DNA of 64,000 nt from contig OX465281.1 in the NCBI GenBank assembly GCA_949987705.1, positions 175,784,516 to 175,848,515 of the forward strand. Direction: 5' to 3'. Positions 22,054 through 34,070 of the stretch are shown here, in pieces (the first letter of the stretch is position 1; the number at the start of each line of letters is the position of its first letter). Source of the DNA: Thereva unica. Its lineage: Eukaryota; Arthropoda; Insecta; Diptera; Therevidae. The position numbers were made by a program, and so were the translations under genes. The notes under the pieces are model-generated. The model saw nothing but the letters and a program-made list of their open reading frames with translations, did not search any database and was not told where the DNA came from.

Positions 22054-23895
22054 CTGAATGTAGCATAATATAAAATACTAGCATAAACCCCGCGTGCCTT
22101 GCAACGCCTTTAAATAAAAACTGTTTATTATGTGCAATGTTTTCCTTCAAAAAAAAAACAAACAAAAAGTCAGCTGTTATTATCCCTAAAAAGGGGTTAT
22201 TATAGTGCATTTTTTTAATAATATGGTAAACAAATTGCTGCGTATATCACCTGTGCTCAACAAGTCTGCAAGTTTTGAAGCAGAGATTGGCATGTTGATG
22301 TCATCAAGAGAAGTGACATTTTAGTGTTTGACGAACGCTCGTTAAGTTTGTTCGCCTATTTACGTGGGTGCAAGAAATTATGAAACAATCACAAATGAAT
22401 ATTAAATCAAGTGAATTTCGAGTCATTCATTTCTTCGTGATTATAGGGATGCAGTGTCAAAATTGCAGCCCTTCAACTTCAGAGTTTTGGGTTAACCCCA
22501 TTTCATCCCCTTAGGGGATGAATTTCGAGTAATCGCCTCATAGTGAATGTCCACGTCATTATAGGGATGCACTGTCCAAATTTCAGCCCTATAGCTCCAG
22601 TAGTTTGGTAACCCCATTTCACCCCTTTAGGGGATGAATTTCGAAAAATCGCTTCTTAGTGAATGTCCACGTCATTATAGAGATGCATTGTCGAAATTTC
22701 AGCCGTTTAGCTCCAGCGGTTTAGGGTAACACCATTTAACCCCCTTAGGGAATAAATTTCAAAAAATCCCTCCTAAGTGGATGTCCACGTTATTATAGTG
22801 ATGCGCTGTCCAAATTTCAGCCCTATAGCTCCAGTAGTTTGGTAACCCCATTTCACCCCTTTAGGGGATGAATTTCGAAAAATCGCTTCTTAGTTAATGT
22901 CCACGTCATTATAGAGATGCATTGTCAAAATTTCAGCCGTTTAGCTCCAGCGGTTTAGGTTAACCTCATTTAACCCCCTTAGGGGATAAATTTCAAAAAA
23001 CCGCTCCTAAGTGGATGTCCACGTTATTATAGTGATGCACGGTCAAAATTAAAGCCCTCCAGCTTCAGCAGTGTGGGTTAACCCCATTTCATCCCCTTAG
23101 GGAAGGAATTTTGCAAAATCCCTTCTTAATGGATGTCCACGTCATTAAGGGGATGCACTGTCAAAATTTCAGCCCTATAGCTCCAGCGATTTGGGTAAAC
23201 CCCATTTCACCCCCTTAGGGGATGAATTTCGAAAAATCGCTTTATAGTGGATGTCTACGTCATTATAGGGATGTACTGTCAAAATTTCAGCCCTGTAGTT
23301 CCAGCGGTTTTGGGTTGACCCTATTTCACCCCCTTAGGGGATGAATTTCGAAAAAACGCATTTTAGTGGATGTCCATGCTATTATAGGGACGCACTGTCG
23401 AAATTTCAGCCCTATAGCTCCAGCGGTTTGGGGTTGACCCCATTTCACCCCCTTAGGGGATGAATTTCGAAAAATCGCGTTTTAGTGGATGTCCACGTCA
23501 TTATAGGGATGCACTGTCAAAATTTCAGCCCTATAGCTCCAGCGGTTTGGGTAAACCCCATTTCACTCCCTTAGGGGATGAATTTCGAAAAATCGCTTCT
23601 TAGTGGATGTCCACATCATTATAGGGATGCACTGTCAAAATTTCAGCCCTTTAGGTCTAGTGGTTTAGGTTGTGCGTTGTCAGTCAGTTACTTTTTATAC
23701 AATAGAAAAAAAAGTAAAGAAAAAAATCCCCTTACAACCCCCCTTTTTTCTCAATAAAAAGTAGCCTATGTCCGTCTCCAAGGTATAAACTATGTCTGCA
23801 GCAAATTTCATCAAAATCGGTCCAGTGGTTTAGGCGTAAAAGCGTAACAGACAGACAGAGTTCCTTTCGCATTTATAATATTAGTAAGGATATAC
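22054..23895 (+). mobile_element. Non-autonomous dispersed element carrying a tandem array
   Basis: The head contains 'GCGTGCCTTGCAACGCCTTT' (about 22090); the tail runs 'caaaatcggtccagtggttt', 'aacagacagacagagttcc' and 'cgcatttataatattag' (to about 23885). Such heads and tails bound abundant non-autonomous elements in many insects (from memory), possibly Helitron/Helentron-like, but class is not settled. The same head occurs at about 37550. No coding sequence. Most of the body is the 118-bp array described separately. Confidence 0.5.
22430..23670 (+). repeat. 118-bp tandem array, about 11 units
   Basis: Units recur at about 22448, 22566, 22682, 22801, 22914, 23033, 23152, 23271, 23390, 23506 and 23624 when aligned on 'gatgcactgtcaaaatttca'. 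Each unit contains 'cccccttaggggatgaattt' with a short palindromic CCCCTTAGGGG core, then 'gtggatgtccacgtcattat' (itself containing GTGGATGTCCAC). Units differ by a few bases. The final unit merges into the element tail at 'gttgtgcgttgtcagtcag'. Confidence 0.92.
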
Positions 23896-25900
23896 ATATA
23901 TCTCTAAACTTCTCATTCGACCCTCTGAAGGCTATGCCTTGTTGCGCTATCGTTAGAATGACTGCAATAACACGCCAGTATTCCCGATCGTTGTCGATTT
24001 GTTCGGTAAGATCACATGAAACATTAAGCTGTCGTTGTCTAGCTAAAGCCGTCAACTGGGCATCCCGATGATTTTGATTACCCTCATGATTTTTCACGTC
24101 GTTGCAATTTCGCTAGTCTGAAAACCCGTCACCACTAAAGCGAGTGGTGCCTGGGCAAAACAACAGACAAACAAAACAATAAACATTGGAGAGAGAGTGT
24201 GTGGAGAGTAAAGCAACCATTCTCTCGAGTACACGCGAAATACAGTTTTGAACTAATTTAAAATCGTTTGGGGACAATGAATAATCGATATTGTTTACAT
24301 GGATTTTTTCATTTTGCATTTTTTATTTTTATTTTTTTCATATTTCCGAATATGGTTTCAAAATTTTTCAATTTTTAGGGCCCCTGTCCAAGCGGGTCCC
24401 AAGCAATTGCTTCCTTTGCTTCCTGGTAAATCCGCCACTGACTCCTAAGCTTCATCTTGCCACAAAAAAAGGTACTTCCAATTACAGTATTTAACAACTT
24501 TGATTTTCGGACTGATCTTTCGACGCGATATCTTGAAGAACCGTTTGCACAGAAAGTGAAACGAAGATGCCGGAAATTGGCTAGATCACAGAACTATGAG
24601 TTCTAGGCTATAAATAATTATTATTTTGTGAATTCATTTTAATTTTTTGTAAAAAAATCTAAAGAGGCTTCTAATTGAAGTAGGAAAATCGACGGTAACG
24701 CAAGTTACCCTTTTTTTTGTAACGCAGATTTTTGTTTCTATTAAAACACCTTACTGGTATATTTCTGCTTTTATTTTTACTTAATGTAAAGTAATCTACT
24801 TACAAATTTCATAGAAATTTTCGAAATAAATTTGCCCTCTGAACTGGCTGTCCCAAAACAGTAACGCAAGCTACTGAGGCAAATTATTATTTAATTGAAT
24901 AAATATTATATTACGACTAATTTTTTTAATTTATCTACAACATGAACATTACACTACGCCCATAAAAAATAAAATTAGATTAATTAATGTAAACACTGCA
25001 AATTAAAAGCTTCATGAAAGTATATAAAGTTTTCAGCATGTAACGGGAGTGACCATGGAATTACCCTTAACGTTAAGTCTTGCCAACAGCAATATCCTCC
25101 AAGTTCCACTAGAGCAGCAATATCCTCCAAGGGTTAAAATAACAGCACTTGAATTAGCACAAAATTTCCTTAGCAGTATTTCCACAATTTCACTTGTTAA
25201 AACGTTTGGTATCCGTTTTCGGTCATAAAAAAATCGCCTTTCTCAAAAATAGATGAAAATTTGGGCACTTTTTATGAAAAAATTGTTATAACTTTTCAAC
25301 AACAACAGTTTTGACAAATTTTGATAACTCCATCTGAAAGAGCATTAAATTCTACGTAAAATATGATATCTTCAAACTTTTTTAAGCCTTTTTTATAAAA
25401 ATTATGAACGCGCAAAGATGAGGTCAAAATTCGTCCGTTTGGGCGTTAATGGATTAAAATCATAAATATTAGCGGCTTCCTATTAATTAAATATCTGGTG
25501 AAGAAAAATGGTTTTATTGCATAAAAATAATCAATGATTGCCTATAAATAAGTAGATTTTTTTGGACTATTTATATCAATAAACTGAAAAATATGAAACA
25601 TATTTACCAAAACCCCAATTTTCTGCAAAATTCACATTACATTCTTCCCACACTTCCTATTTCATATCACTCCAATCCTTAAAAATATGAAATAAAATTA
25701 ACTCTAAGAAATATTTTTATCAAAACAGCTAAAATATTAACCAGAACTCCCAAGACTACCTCAAGATAAGAAGTAATGAAAATAATTTTGTCAAAATTTC
25801 ACTGCGGTTATCCTACTGAAATCTCACATTTGTGGTCAGACACTACGATGAACTGTGCAAGCCGATTTTAAAATCTCTTCATTTCCCTGTGATAAGAAAG
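23896..25900. other. Upstream intergenic DNA of PPO copy 2, no gene recognised
   Basis: AT-rich, with many A/T runs and phrase repeats such as 'gtaacgcaagttacc' (24697) and 'gtaacgcaagctac' (24862). A hAT-like terminal word on the minus strand (CAGTGGCGGATTTACCAGG, complement of 24419-24437) is present without a matching partner. No open frame has family features. Confidence 0.45.
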
Positions 25901-25920
25901 CACTCTGCGGTCTTTGTTAC

Positions 25921-25958
25921 TATATAAATTCGCTAAATAACTTTCATTAACAATCAGT
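25921..25958 (+). promoter_or_regulatory. Core promoter of PPO copy 2: TATA box and initiator
   Basis: TATATAAA at 25921-25928 is followed about 30 bp later by the arthropod initiator TCAGT (25954-25958). The spacing fits transcription starting at the A at 25956, giving a 52 bp 5' UTR before the ATG at 26008. Inferred from motif and spacing only. Confidence 0.7.
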
Positions 25959-26007
25959 GTTCTTTGGTGCTCCTCTGAGTTAACAGTACAACATTTCAGC
26001 AACAATA

Positions 26008-28478
26008 ATGGGTGACAACGTAGATAAAGGACTAGAACTCCTCTTCCAACGTCCTCTGGATCCACTTTTCGCTACTAGAGACAATGGAAAAGCATCGTTC
26101 GATCTTCCTGATAGTTTCTTCACTGAAGAGTACAAAGGAGTTGCTGTAGAAGTACAGAGTCGTTTTGGAGATGACGTAGATGTTAAGGTAATTTTTCGGT
26201 TGCTTTTTTCAGAAATGTTTTATACTAAGTAAAATATTTTCAGATCCCTTTGCGTGATGTAGCAAAACCAGACTTGAGCTTTACCAAAAAAATTGGTATA
26301 AAAAAGATGTTTTCGTTGTTCGTTGAGGAACATCAAAAAATCGCTGGAAGACTGATTAAGATTTTTATGGATGCCCCTGATAAGGCAACTTTCTTGGCGA
26401 CAGCGGCTTACACCAAGTATATTCTTTAAGTTTTAATACCTTATCACTTTAAAAAGTGCCTACTAATAACAGGGACCGTGTAAATCCTTTGTTGTTCCAA
26501 TATGCATTTTCTGTGGCTCTACAGCATCGCGATGATACAGATGTTGTTAAACGTAAACAACCGCCAATTGCTGAACAATTTCCTGGAAATTTTATTGAAC
26601 CTTCTGTGCTAAGAGATGCTCGTACAATTGGATCTGCAATTCCAAACCCAGGAGACAGGGTTACTACTTTAGATTAATAAATTGGCTCACTTATAAATAA
26701 ATTCTCTTTTCAGATGCATATTGAAATACCAAGAAATTTCACAGCATCCGATAGAGAGCAAGAACAACGCGTTTCCTACTTCAGAGAAGATATTGGCGTA
26801 AATATGCATCATTGGCATTGGCATTTAGTTTATCCAGGAGAAGGGGAAGAAGCTATTGTTAAGAAAGATCGCCGCGGTGAACTTTTCTACTACATGCACC
26901 ACCAAATTATTGCACGTTACAATACTGAAAGATTTTGTAATCTTTTACCACGAGTTAAGATCTTAAACAATCTTAGGGAAGCAATTCCTGAAGGCTATTT
27001 CCCTAAACTCTTAAACAGCATCAACAACAGAACGTATCCAGCTCGTATCGAAGGAACTTTTCTTAAAGATGTTGATCGGGAAAATAATGCCGTTGAAGTT
27101 GCGGACGTTGAAAGATGGAGGGACAGAATTTTACAAGCAATCGATCAAGGATTTATTACTGATGTATTTCTTAAGCAAAAATATCTGGTATGTTAAATAC
27201 TCATTAATACTCATTCCAGACTAAAGCTCAAAATATTCCATTGGATGTTGAAACTGGTATTGATATACTGGGGGATTTAATAGAAGCTTCAAGATTATCT
27301 AAAAATCGTCAATTGTATGGAAGTCTTCACAATATGGGACACAATTTAATTGCTATTTCTCATGATCCTGATAATCGCCATTTAGAAGAATTTGGTGTAA
27401 TGGGTGATGTCACAACTGCAATGAGAGATCCTATCTTTTATAGATGGCATGCCTTTATTGACTCTGTTTTCCAAAAATATAAAGATACCCTTGGAGCATA
27501 CGACGAGTCAGAAGTAAGTATTTTTGCTTTAGGAAGGCAAGAAAAACGAATGTATACCTTTTTTCCACAGCTAAAATTCGATGGAATCACCGTAAACAAT
27601 ATCCAAGTTAAAATTGATTCTGGCAAAGCTCCCGCAGCGAATTTCCTTTTAACCTTCTGGCAAAAATCAGATGTAGACTTAGCTGCTGGGTTAGATTTTG
27701 GACCAAATGGAAATATATTTGCACATTTCATACATCTACAGCATGCTGGATTCACTTATACCATAACTGCAGAAAATTCCGGTTCAAGTGCGACTAGAGG
27801 AACATGCAGAATCTTCATCTGCCCAAAAACTGATGAACGTGGAACAACTCTTAGTTTCAATGAACAACGTGTTTTAATGATAGAACTGGATAAATTTACT
27901 GTTAATTGTAACAAAAATTAGAAATCACTCTGCAAAAATATTTTCAAAATTGAATATTATAATTTACAGTGAATCCTGGATCAAATATAATCAAACGCCG
28001 CTCCGATGAATCAAGTGTCACCATTCCATTTGAAAGATCTTTCCGTAGAATTGGACAACAATTTCAACCAAACACCGAAGAAGATTTAGTTTCTTTTAGA
28101 TTTTGTGGTTGTGGATGGCCTCAGCATTTGTTAATACCCAAGGGGAAACCTGAGGGCATGCCGTTTGATATGTTTGTTATGATCTCCGATTATGTAGGCG
28201 ATATGGTTGCTCAACCTGAGAACGAGTAATTAGAAACATTTTAGTACATATTTTATTAATTTACACTTTTCTTATTAAACAGACCGGGAGTATGCGGCGA
28301 TGCACATTCATTCTGTGGATTAAAGGATAAGAAATATCCTGATAAACGTGCAATGGGATATCCATTTGATCGAGTAAGTGCAGCTCGGAATTTGGAACAA
28401 TTTATTTCCGCTTTTTCGAATATGAAGGCAGAAACGGTTACGATTAGATTCACTGATCAAATTGTCGACAAGCAATAA
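26008..28478 (+). CDS. PPO: Prophenoloxidase copy 2, complete
   Basis: Eight exons by GT..AG sites: 26008-26187, 26244-26416, 26473-26659, 26714-27163, 27220-27513, 27571-27907, 27970-28225, 28283-28478, coding 690 residues, the usual insect PPO length. There is no signal peptide, as expected for PPOs released by cell lysis. R52-F53 in 'QSRFGDD' is the likely zymogen cleavage site. CuA ligands are H213, H217 and H243; CuB ligands are H367, H371 and H407. The 'GCGWPQHLL' motif is in exon 7. The start is chosen because it heads the conserved 'LELLFQRPLDP' N-terminus and follows a TATA/initiator promoter. AATAAA at 28564-28569. Same strand as copy 1, 24 kb apart; exons 5-7 are almost identical to copy 1. 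Confidence 0.96.
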
Positions 28479-28599
28479 ATAGATGAAAATTTTATCGTTA
28501 TTTGTAGTACATTATAACATATCCTTTATATAATCTTTATTTTAGCGAAATATTAAAAATACAAATAAAAATTGCATCAACATAGACTTCAATTGTTTT

Positions 28600-28800
28600 A
28601 TTAAATCGATCTTCTTTCTTCTTCTGCTCCTTCATGGGACATAGGGCGGAAATAGTTCCCTCCAGTGGACGATAGATCTCAGATCCGTCCAAGATCTCCC
28701 ATTTGTTGTGGCTTCTGCTAATTAGGTTCTTCTTCGCCTTATTGCAGGTCTTCCAACTCGACAAGTTCCTTGTAGATTCCAGTTAAGGGTCTTTTTGACT
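28600..28800 (-). pseudogene. Possible LINE tail fragment
   Basis: Minus-strand frame reads 'ISRSHNKWEILDGSEIYRPL' then 'GTISALCPMKEQKKK', resembling the last residues of RTE-like LINE proteins where a '.R..WR..VEALCP' phrase precedes the stop (from memory). Short and weak. Confidence 0.35.
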
Positions 28801-31293
28801 AGATCCTCATTTTCGTATGACCAATCCAATTCCAGTTTCTACTTGATTTCGGCGCCATCGTGAAATGAGACGTGGCTTAAACCAAACCAGAATCCCAAAT
28901 TCTTATGTTTCCTTGCCTACTTTTTGCTTGCATTGGAATGATCGCTTGGGTCGTAACTGGGGGTGGTGTTGCAATATATGTCACCTCCTCTCTTTCCTCA
29001 AATGTAGTTGGCCAGTCCATTGGCTCACAATTTGAATTTATTGGAGTAGAAATAAAATCATCGCATGACAAATGTGTTATTGTAAGTGTCTACTTTCCAC
29101 CCAATGTGTTTACCCCCGATGTAGCTGCTAACTTCTTTGATTTTATCTCTAGCCTCTCCTGTCATTATGATAATATAATTGTTACTGGTGACTTTAATGT
29201 TGATCTGCTGAAGACTAATGAACGTTCAAATACACTCAAATACTTTTTGGGGTCATTGGATCTACGAATTCTAAATTATCTGCCCACATTTTTAAACTGC
29301 CATAATCCATCGCTCCTTGATGTACTCACTGCTACCTCCACCAATTCAGTGCTAAAACATAGCCAAATTTCTCCTCCTAGCTTCTTTGATCACGATATTC
29401 TCTTCCTCTCACTTCGTTTTACTTTTTACTCTTCCTCCTCCCTGCCTACCTTCTATTCGTATCGTGACTTCAATAATATCAATTTTACTCGCCTTTCTGA
29501 AGCTTCTTCGTCTATACCTTGGGCTGATATCTATAATACAACCTGCGTAGACACTAAGGTTGATCTGTTTAACTCTTTCACTTAGTCCCTATTTAATCAA
29601 TGTGTCCCTTTAGTTACAAGAAGACGTTGTAAGTCTCCAACTTGTCCTTGGTTTTCTTACGAAATCCGCAACTTGATTGTTGAACGTGAGTTTCTGTATA
29701 GACGCTACCGCAGAACGAGGATCCCGAGGTACCTTTGTGAGTACAAAAATCTTCGCAACTTAATCAATAGCAAAGTCAGATCGGCCAAACGTGAATTTTA
29801 CTCACGTAAACTTGATCCTGCTCTGTCCACTAAGCAACTTTGGTCTAATCTCCGTTCTCTAGGCATCCATTCTTCTGAGCTTAACTCTTATGATGTTGAT
29901 GTAAACTCACTCAATGCATCTTTCATTCAATCCCCTCCCAATTCTACCCTGTCTTCCTCTCCTTGTTCCTCTTTCTCCAATGCTCCACCTTTTGATGGTT
30001 TTGATTTTCGTTGTGTTGATTCAATTGAAGTACTTGGAATATTGCTTCCCATTTCGTCCAACAGCGTTGGCTATGATGGAATTTCCCCTCGAATTCCCCT
30101 CGCTTTCTTAAGATTCTCTCCCCTTTAATTGTTGAAACTATCACGCATATTCTTAATTTTTGCCTGACAACCTCCCAAGTCCCTTCACTCTGGAAAAAAG
30201 CCATAGTGACTCCCATACCTAAAAAGCCCTCTCCTGCTGATTTGTCTGATTTTCGCCCAATAAGTATTCTTCCTTTTCTAGCTAAAGTCTTTGAGAAAAT
30301 TGTGTTTAATCAAGTCGTGCGATATCTTGATTCTTATAATTTCCTTTCAAATCTCCAATCTGGTTTCCGTAAATCCCATAGTTGCGAAACTGCTATACTG
30401 AAGGTAACGACTGATCTTCGTTCTGCCCTTGATCGAGGTGATATGGCAGTACTAGTTCTACTAGATTTCTCCAAAGCATTTGACTCTGGGGTTCACTCGC
30501 ATCTGCTACATAAACTTAATCAACGGTATCACTTCTCTTCTTCTTCTGTTCGTCTTTTCTCTTCTCTTCGGCATAATAATGTAACATCCTCTTTCCTTAG
30601 AGTACCTGCAGGTGTGCCTCAGGGTTCGGTTCTTGGTCCTTTGCTTTTCTCCCTATATATTAATGATCTTCCTTCCGTTATTCGTCACTGCTCTTTTCAT
30701 CTCTATGCTGATGACTTCCAGCTATATATCTCGTGTCCTTCTCATCAGATTGAGCTCTGGGTCTCTGAACTCAATAACACCCTGTCTCGAATCAATGAAT
30801 GGAGTTCTAGTAATTTCCTTAAACTAAATCCAATTAAATCGCAAGTACTTTTCCTTAGTCGTTCCTCGCTGTCCCTGGATGGTTTCCCGCCTCTTTTACT
30901 TGATAATGTTCCTCTCCCAATTGTTGAATGTGCTAAAAACCTGGGTATTGTTGTCAATTCTAAACTCTCCTGCTGCAATCATGTCTCATTGATGCTCTCT
31001 AAAATATATGGCACCCTTCGTAAATTGCGGTTAGGTACATGGCAGTCTGTTATCTTCATCCATTCGTGCTAAACTCATCAAATCTCTTGTTTTTCCTCAT
31101 TTTCTCTATGGATCGTTGGTGTATATTTCCCTTGATTCTTCCTGCCGTCAGCGTCTTAAAGTGGCATTTAATGATTGCATTAGGTTCATTTATCATATGA
31201 GAAGGTCCAATCATGTGTCGGGTGTTCTAAATTCCCTACTGGGTTGTGACCTCTTTCAATTCCTTGATCTCATGGCTCTACTCCTCTTGCATA

Positions 31294-31804
31294 CAGGGCC
31301 GGACTATCGCCTACGCCAACAACGCCATGGCGTAGGGCGGCACATTACTAGGGGCAGCAATAATGTGAAAAATGTTTTTTTTTAATATTTTGGAATGAAA
31401 TTTTTTTTTATTTAATTTTTTTAATACATACTATTCTACGGTTTTTAAATTAGTACCTACTTTTCGAGCTTTTTTCTGAGCAAAATCGTCAATTAACAAT
31501 TCGTCATCTAGAGATCGAATAAGCTCAGCTTCAATGCACAATATTGCAAATGAATTAAGTCTTTCGTCACCTACACTGGCACGTAAATAATTTTTTATTC
31601 TCTTTAACACTGAGAAAGATCTTTCACCACTACAATTATATAATAATTGTATAAAATCATTATATTAAATAATCATGTAATATGTTATTATTATATTTAC
31701 CCTATATATATAGGTAAAAAATTTAAGTTTCCAAAAAAGCTAGCCTTAAGGAAGCGGCAACTTGCGATTGGCGTGGGGGCGGCACTTGGTCTAGTCCGGC
31801 CCTG
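31294..31804 (-). mobile_element. hAT element, 511 bp, with dimerisation-domain remnant
   Basis: TIRs are CAGGGCCGGACTA and its complement; the target duplication is CTTGCATA (31286-31293 and 31805-31812), the 8 bp typical of hAT. On the minus strand 31620-31440 reads 'ERSFSVLKRIKNYLRASVGD' and 'ERLNSFAILCIEAEL', the hAT C-terminal dimerisation domain. The catalytic region is absent, so it is a deletion derivative. It sits inside the LINE ORF. Confidence 0.93.
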
Positions 31805-32363
31805 CTTGCATAAGGTCTTTTATTCCAAAAACCCCGGCTACCTTGCTGACTTCCTCGTTCCTCTGCAATCCTCGAGATCCCTAAAATTCCTGATTCCAGC
31901 TCACACTTCCCTAATTGGGCTGGCATACACGGATCGTAATGTCAAGACTAAAAAACGGGTTTTTTATGATGCTCTCGGCATACATGAGTATTTCCTTCAT
32001 CGAGAGCAACTTTATTATCCGTGTACTGGATATCAGTGTGAGAGGTAATGTTTCTTATTCTTTCTTCTAAGTTGTCATTTTAAGAAAAGGAAACGGTTAT
32101 AAGTGACTAGGAAATTTTCTGTTTTTTTGGAAATAGTGAAATATCAATTGAATCAAAATAAGGTAGGCAGCAATATTAATACAATATTAAAGTATATATT
32201 GAATTAAAAACCCAATATGATAGAAAAGTGTACTTATTTTAAAAAACGTTTTTCGATTTTTTGAAATAAAGTTGTTAAACTTTGTACATAAATAGTAATG
32301 ATTATTGTAAACCAAAAAAAATCTGTCAGCATTTTTTCTTGTAGTTTTATCATAATTGATTCA

Positions 32364-33636
32364 ATGGATTTGGACGAAGCTAAGGTCGCTCTAGATTTGC
32401 TCGCAACATCGTTGGATCTCCAGGCAGCTGCAGATGAAATTAGCGACGAAGAAATTGAAGTAACAAAAAGATGCTGGGTTAAAAAATGGCGCGAGACTAG
32501 GGCAGACTGTGGAAACATCCAATTTTTATTAAATGAATATAAATTATCTTTTGATGGTGAGAGGTTTAAGTCGTATTTGAGAATGGACGAAATTTGTTTC
32601 CGCAGATTGTTGTCCCTTATTGAGCGTGACATTTCAAGGAAGAGCACGAGCATGCGAACTTGCATACCCGCTGCAGAAAAATTAGCCGTTGTTCTCAGGT
32701 TTCTGGCAACAGGGGAAACTTTCAAAGAACTTGATGAGAACACGAAATTATCAGAAAGTTATATTGGCAAAGCTGTTATAGAGGTCTGTGAGTCAATTTA
32801 CAGAAACGGTAGAGATTTGTTTTTAAAGGTATGTTATATAATCATTAATACTTTCATTCTCATTGCAGCATTTTTTTTTTCAGTTTCCAGACACAGAAGA
32901 TGAATGGGTTCAAATAGCAAAAGAATTTGAAAGCCGTTGGCAGTTTCCACAGTGTTTGGGTGCTCTTGACGGCAAACATGTTGCTTTTAGGCCAAGAAAG
33001 CACAATGCGCAATTATTTCATAATTACAAAGGGTTTAAGAGCATTGTGCTTCTAGCAGTTGCAGACGCGTTTGGCAAATTTACATTTGTAGATATTGGTT
33101 GTAATGGTAGAATTAGTGATGGCGGAGTCCTCAATCGATCAACATTTATGGAAATACTACAAAAAGGCGATCAATACCTTCCCCCTTTGGGTAAAATCGG
33201 CAATAATAAAATTGGGTCTTATGTATTTGTTGGGGACAACGCATTTCCTCTTTTGAAACACCTAATGACTCCATATCCATTTACTACAAGCGACCCTCAA
33301 AAAATTACATATAATTATCGCTTAAGCCGAGCCCGACAAAACATTGAAAGAGCCTTTGGAATATTATCAAACCGATTCCAAATTCTGCAGAAACAAGTAA
33401 TGCTCGATGAAATAAAAACTACAAAAATTGTGCAAGCTTGCTGTGTATTACATAATTTTCTGATAACGAACAGCAATTGGTATATTGAAAACACAACTAG
33501 ATTCGAGGAAGACACACCATCTTATACGGAAGGATCAGCTGAAATAGAGCAACAAACGCACGAGATATCAATAAGAAGAAATGAAGATGTACGGTCATCA
33601 TTTAAGGAATATTTTTGCAATGAGGGGAAAATTTGA
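32364..33636 (+). CDS. PIF/Harbinger DDE transposase, intact
   Basis: Two exons, 32364-32828 and 32884-33636, joined over a 55 bp GTATGT..TTTCAG intron in phase 0, give 405 residues, normal for the family. The N-terminal half has the helix-turn-helix region ('AAEKLAVVLRFLATGETFKE'). The catalytic triad is D184 in LGALDGKHV, D273 in VGDNAF and E310 in ARQNIERAFG, with 36 residues between the second and third. 'ISDGGVLN' and 'ACCVLHNFLI' are also family hallmarks. ATG 32364 is preferred over an upstream in-frame ATG at 32298 because the family-like acidic N-terminus begins there. It cuts and pastes elements bearing matching TIRs in the nucleus. No defect is seen. Confidence 0.92.
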
Positions 33637-34070
33637 ATTAAAAAAAAATATGTAATTGAACTGAAATTTTTTTAATGATATATTTTAATAAATAACATAA
33701 CAAATCCATAATAAAAAAATATATATTTAACTGTTTAAATAAATAAAAAAAAAATATTTTCACTATATTAATAAATAACATTTTTAATCCATAATACTGT
33801 CTTGAACTATGTAAAAAAAATAAAAAATTCAATGAAATATATAAAAAAATAAAAATTCATATTAAAAAAATTTTTTGCAACGTTGCTCTTAATCTATTAA
33901 ATTTATATTTAACTGTTTAAATAAATAAAGAAAATTCTTTGCACTATATTAATAAATAACATTTGTAATCCATAATAATATCTTAAACTATGTAAAAAAA
34001 AATAAAAAATTCAATGAAATATATAAAAAAAATAAAAATTCAAATTAAAAAAATGTTTGTAATGTTGCTC

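Noticed and set aside
22430..23670. CRISPR-like array
   Set aside because: Units are contiguous 118-bp tandem repeats without unique spacers, in a eukaryotic genome.
24370..24440. Complement of 'CAGTGGCGGATTTACCAGG' as a transposon end
   Set aside because: Only one end is seen and no duplication; too weak to call.
26714..26716. ATG at the start of PPO exon 4 as a separate gene start
   Set aside because: Splice signals and homology place it as an internal exon beginning; the true start is 26008.
27438..27755. Antisense open frame over PPO exons 5-6
   Set aside because: Shadow of the conserved coding strand; the same shadow occurs in copy 1 at 1164-1388.
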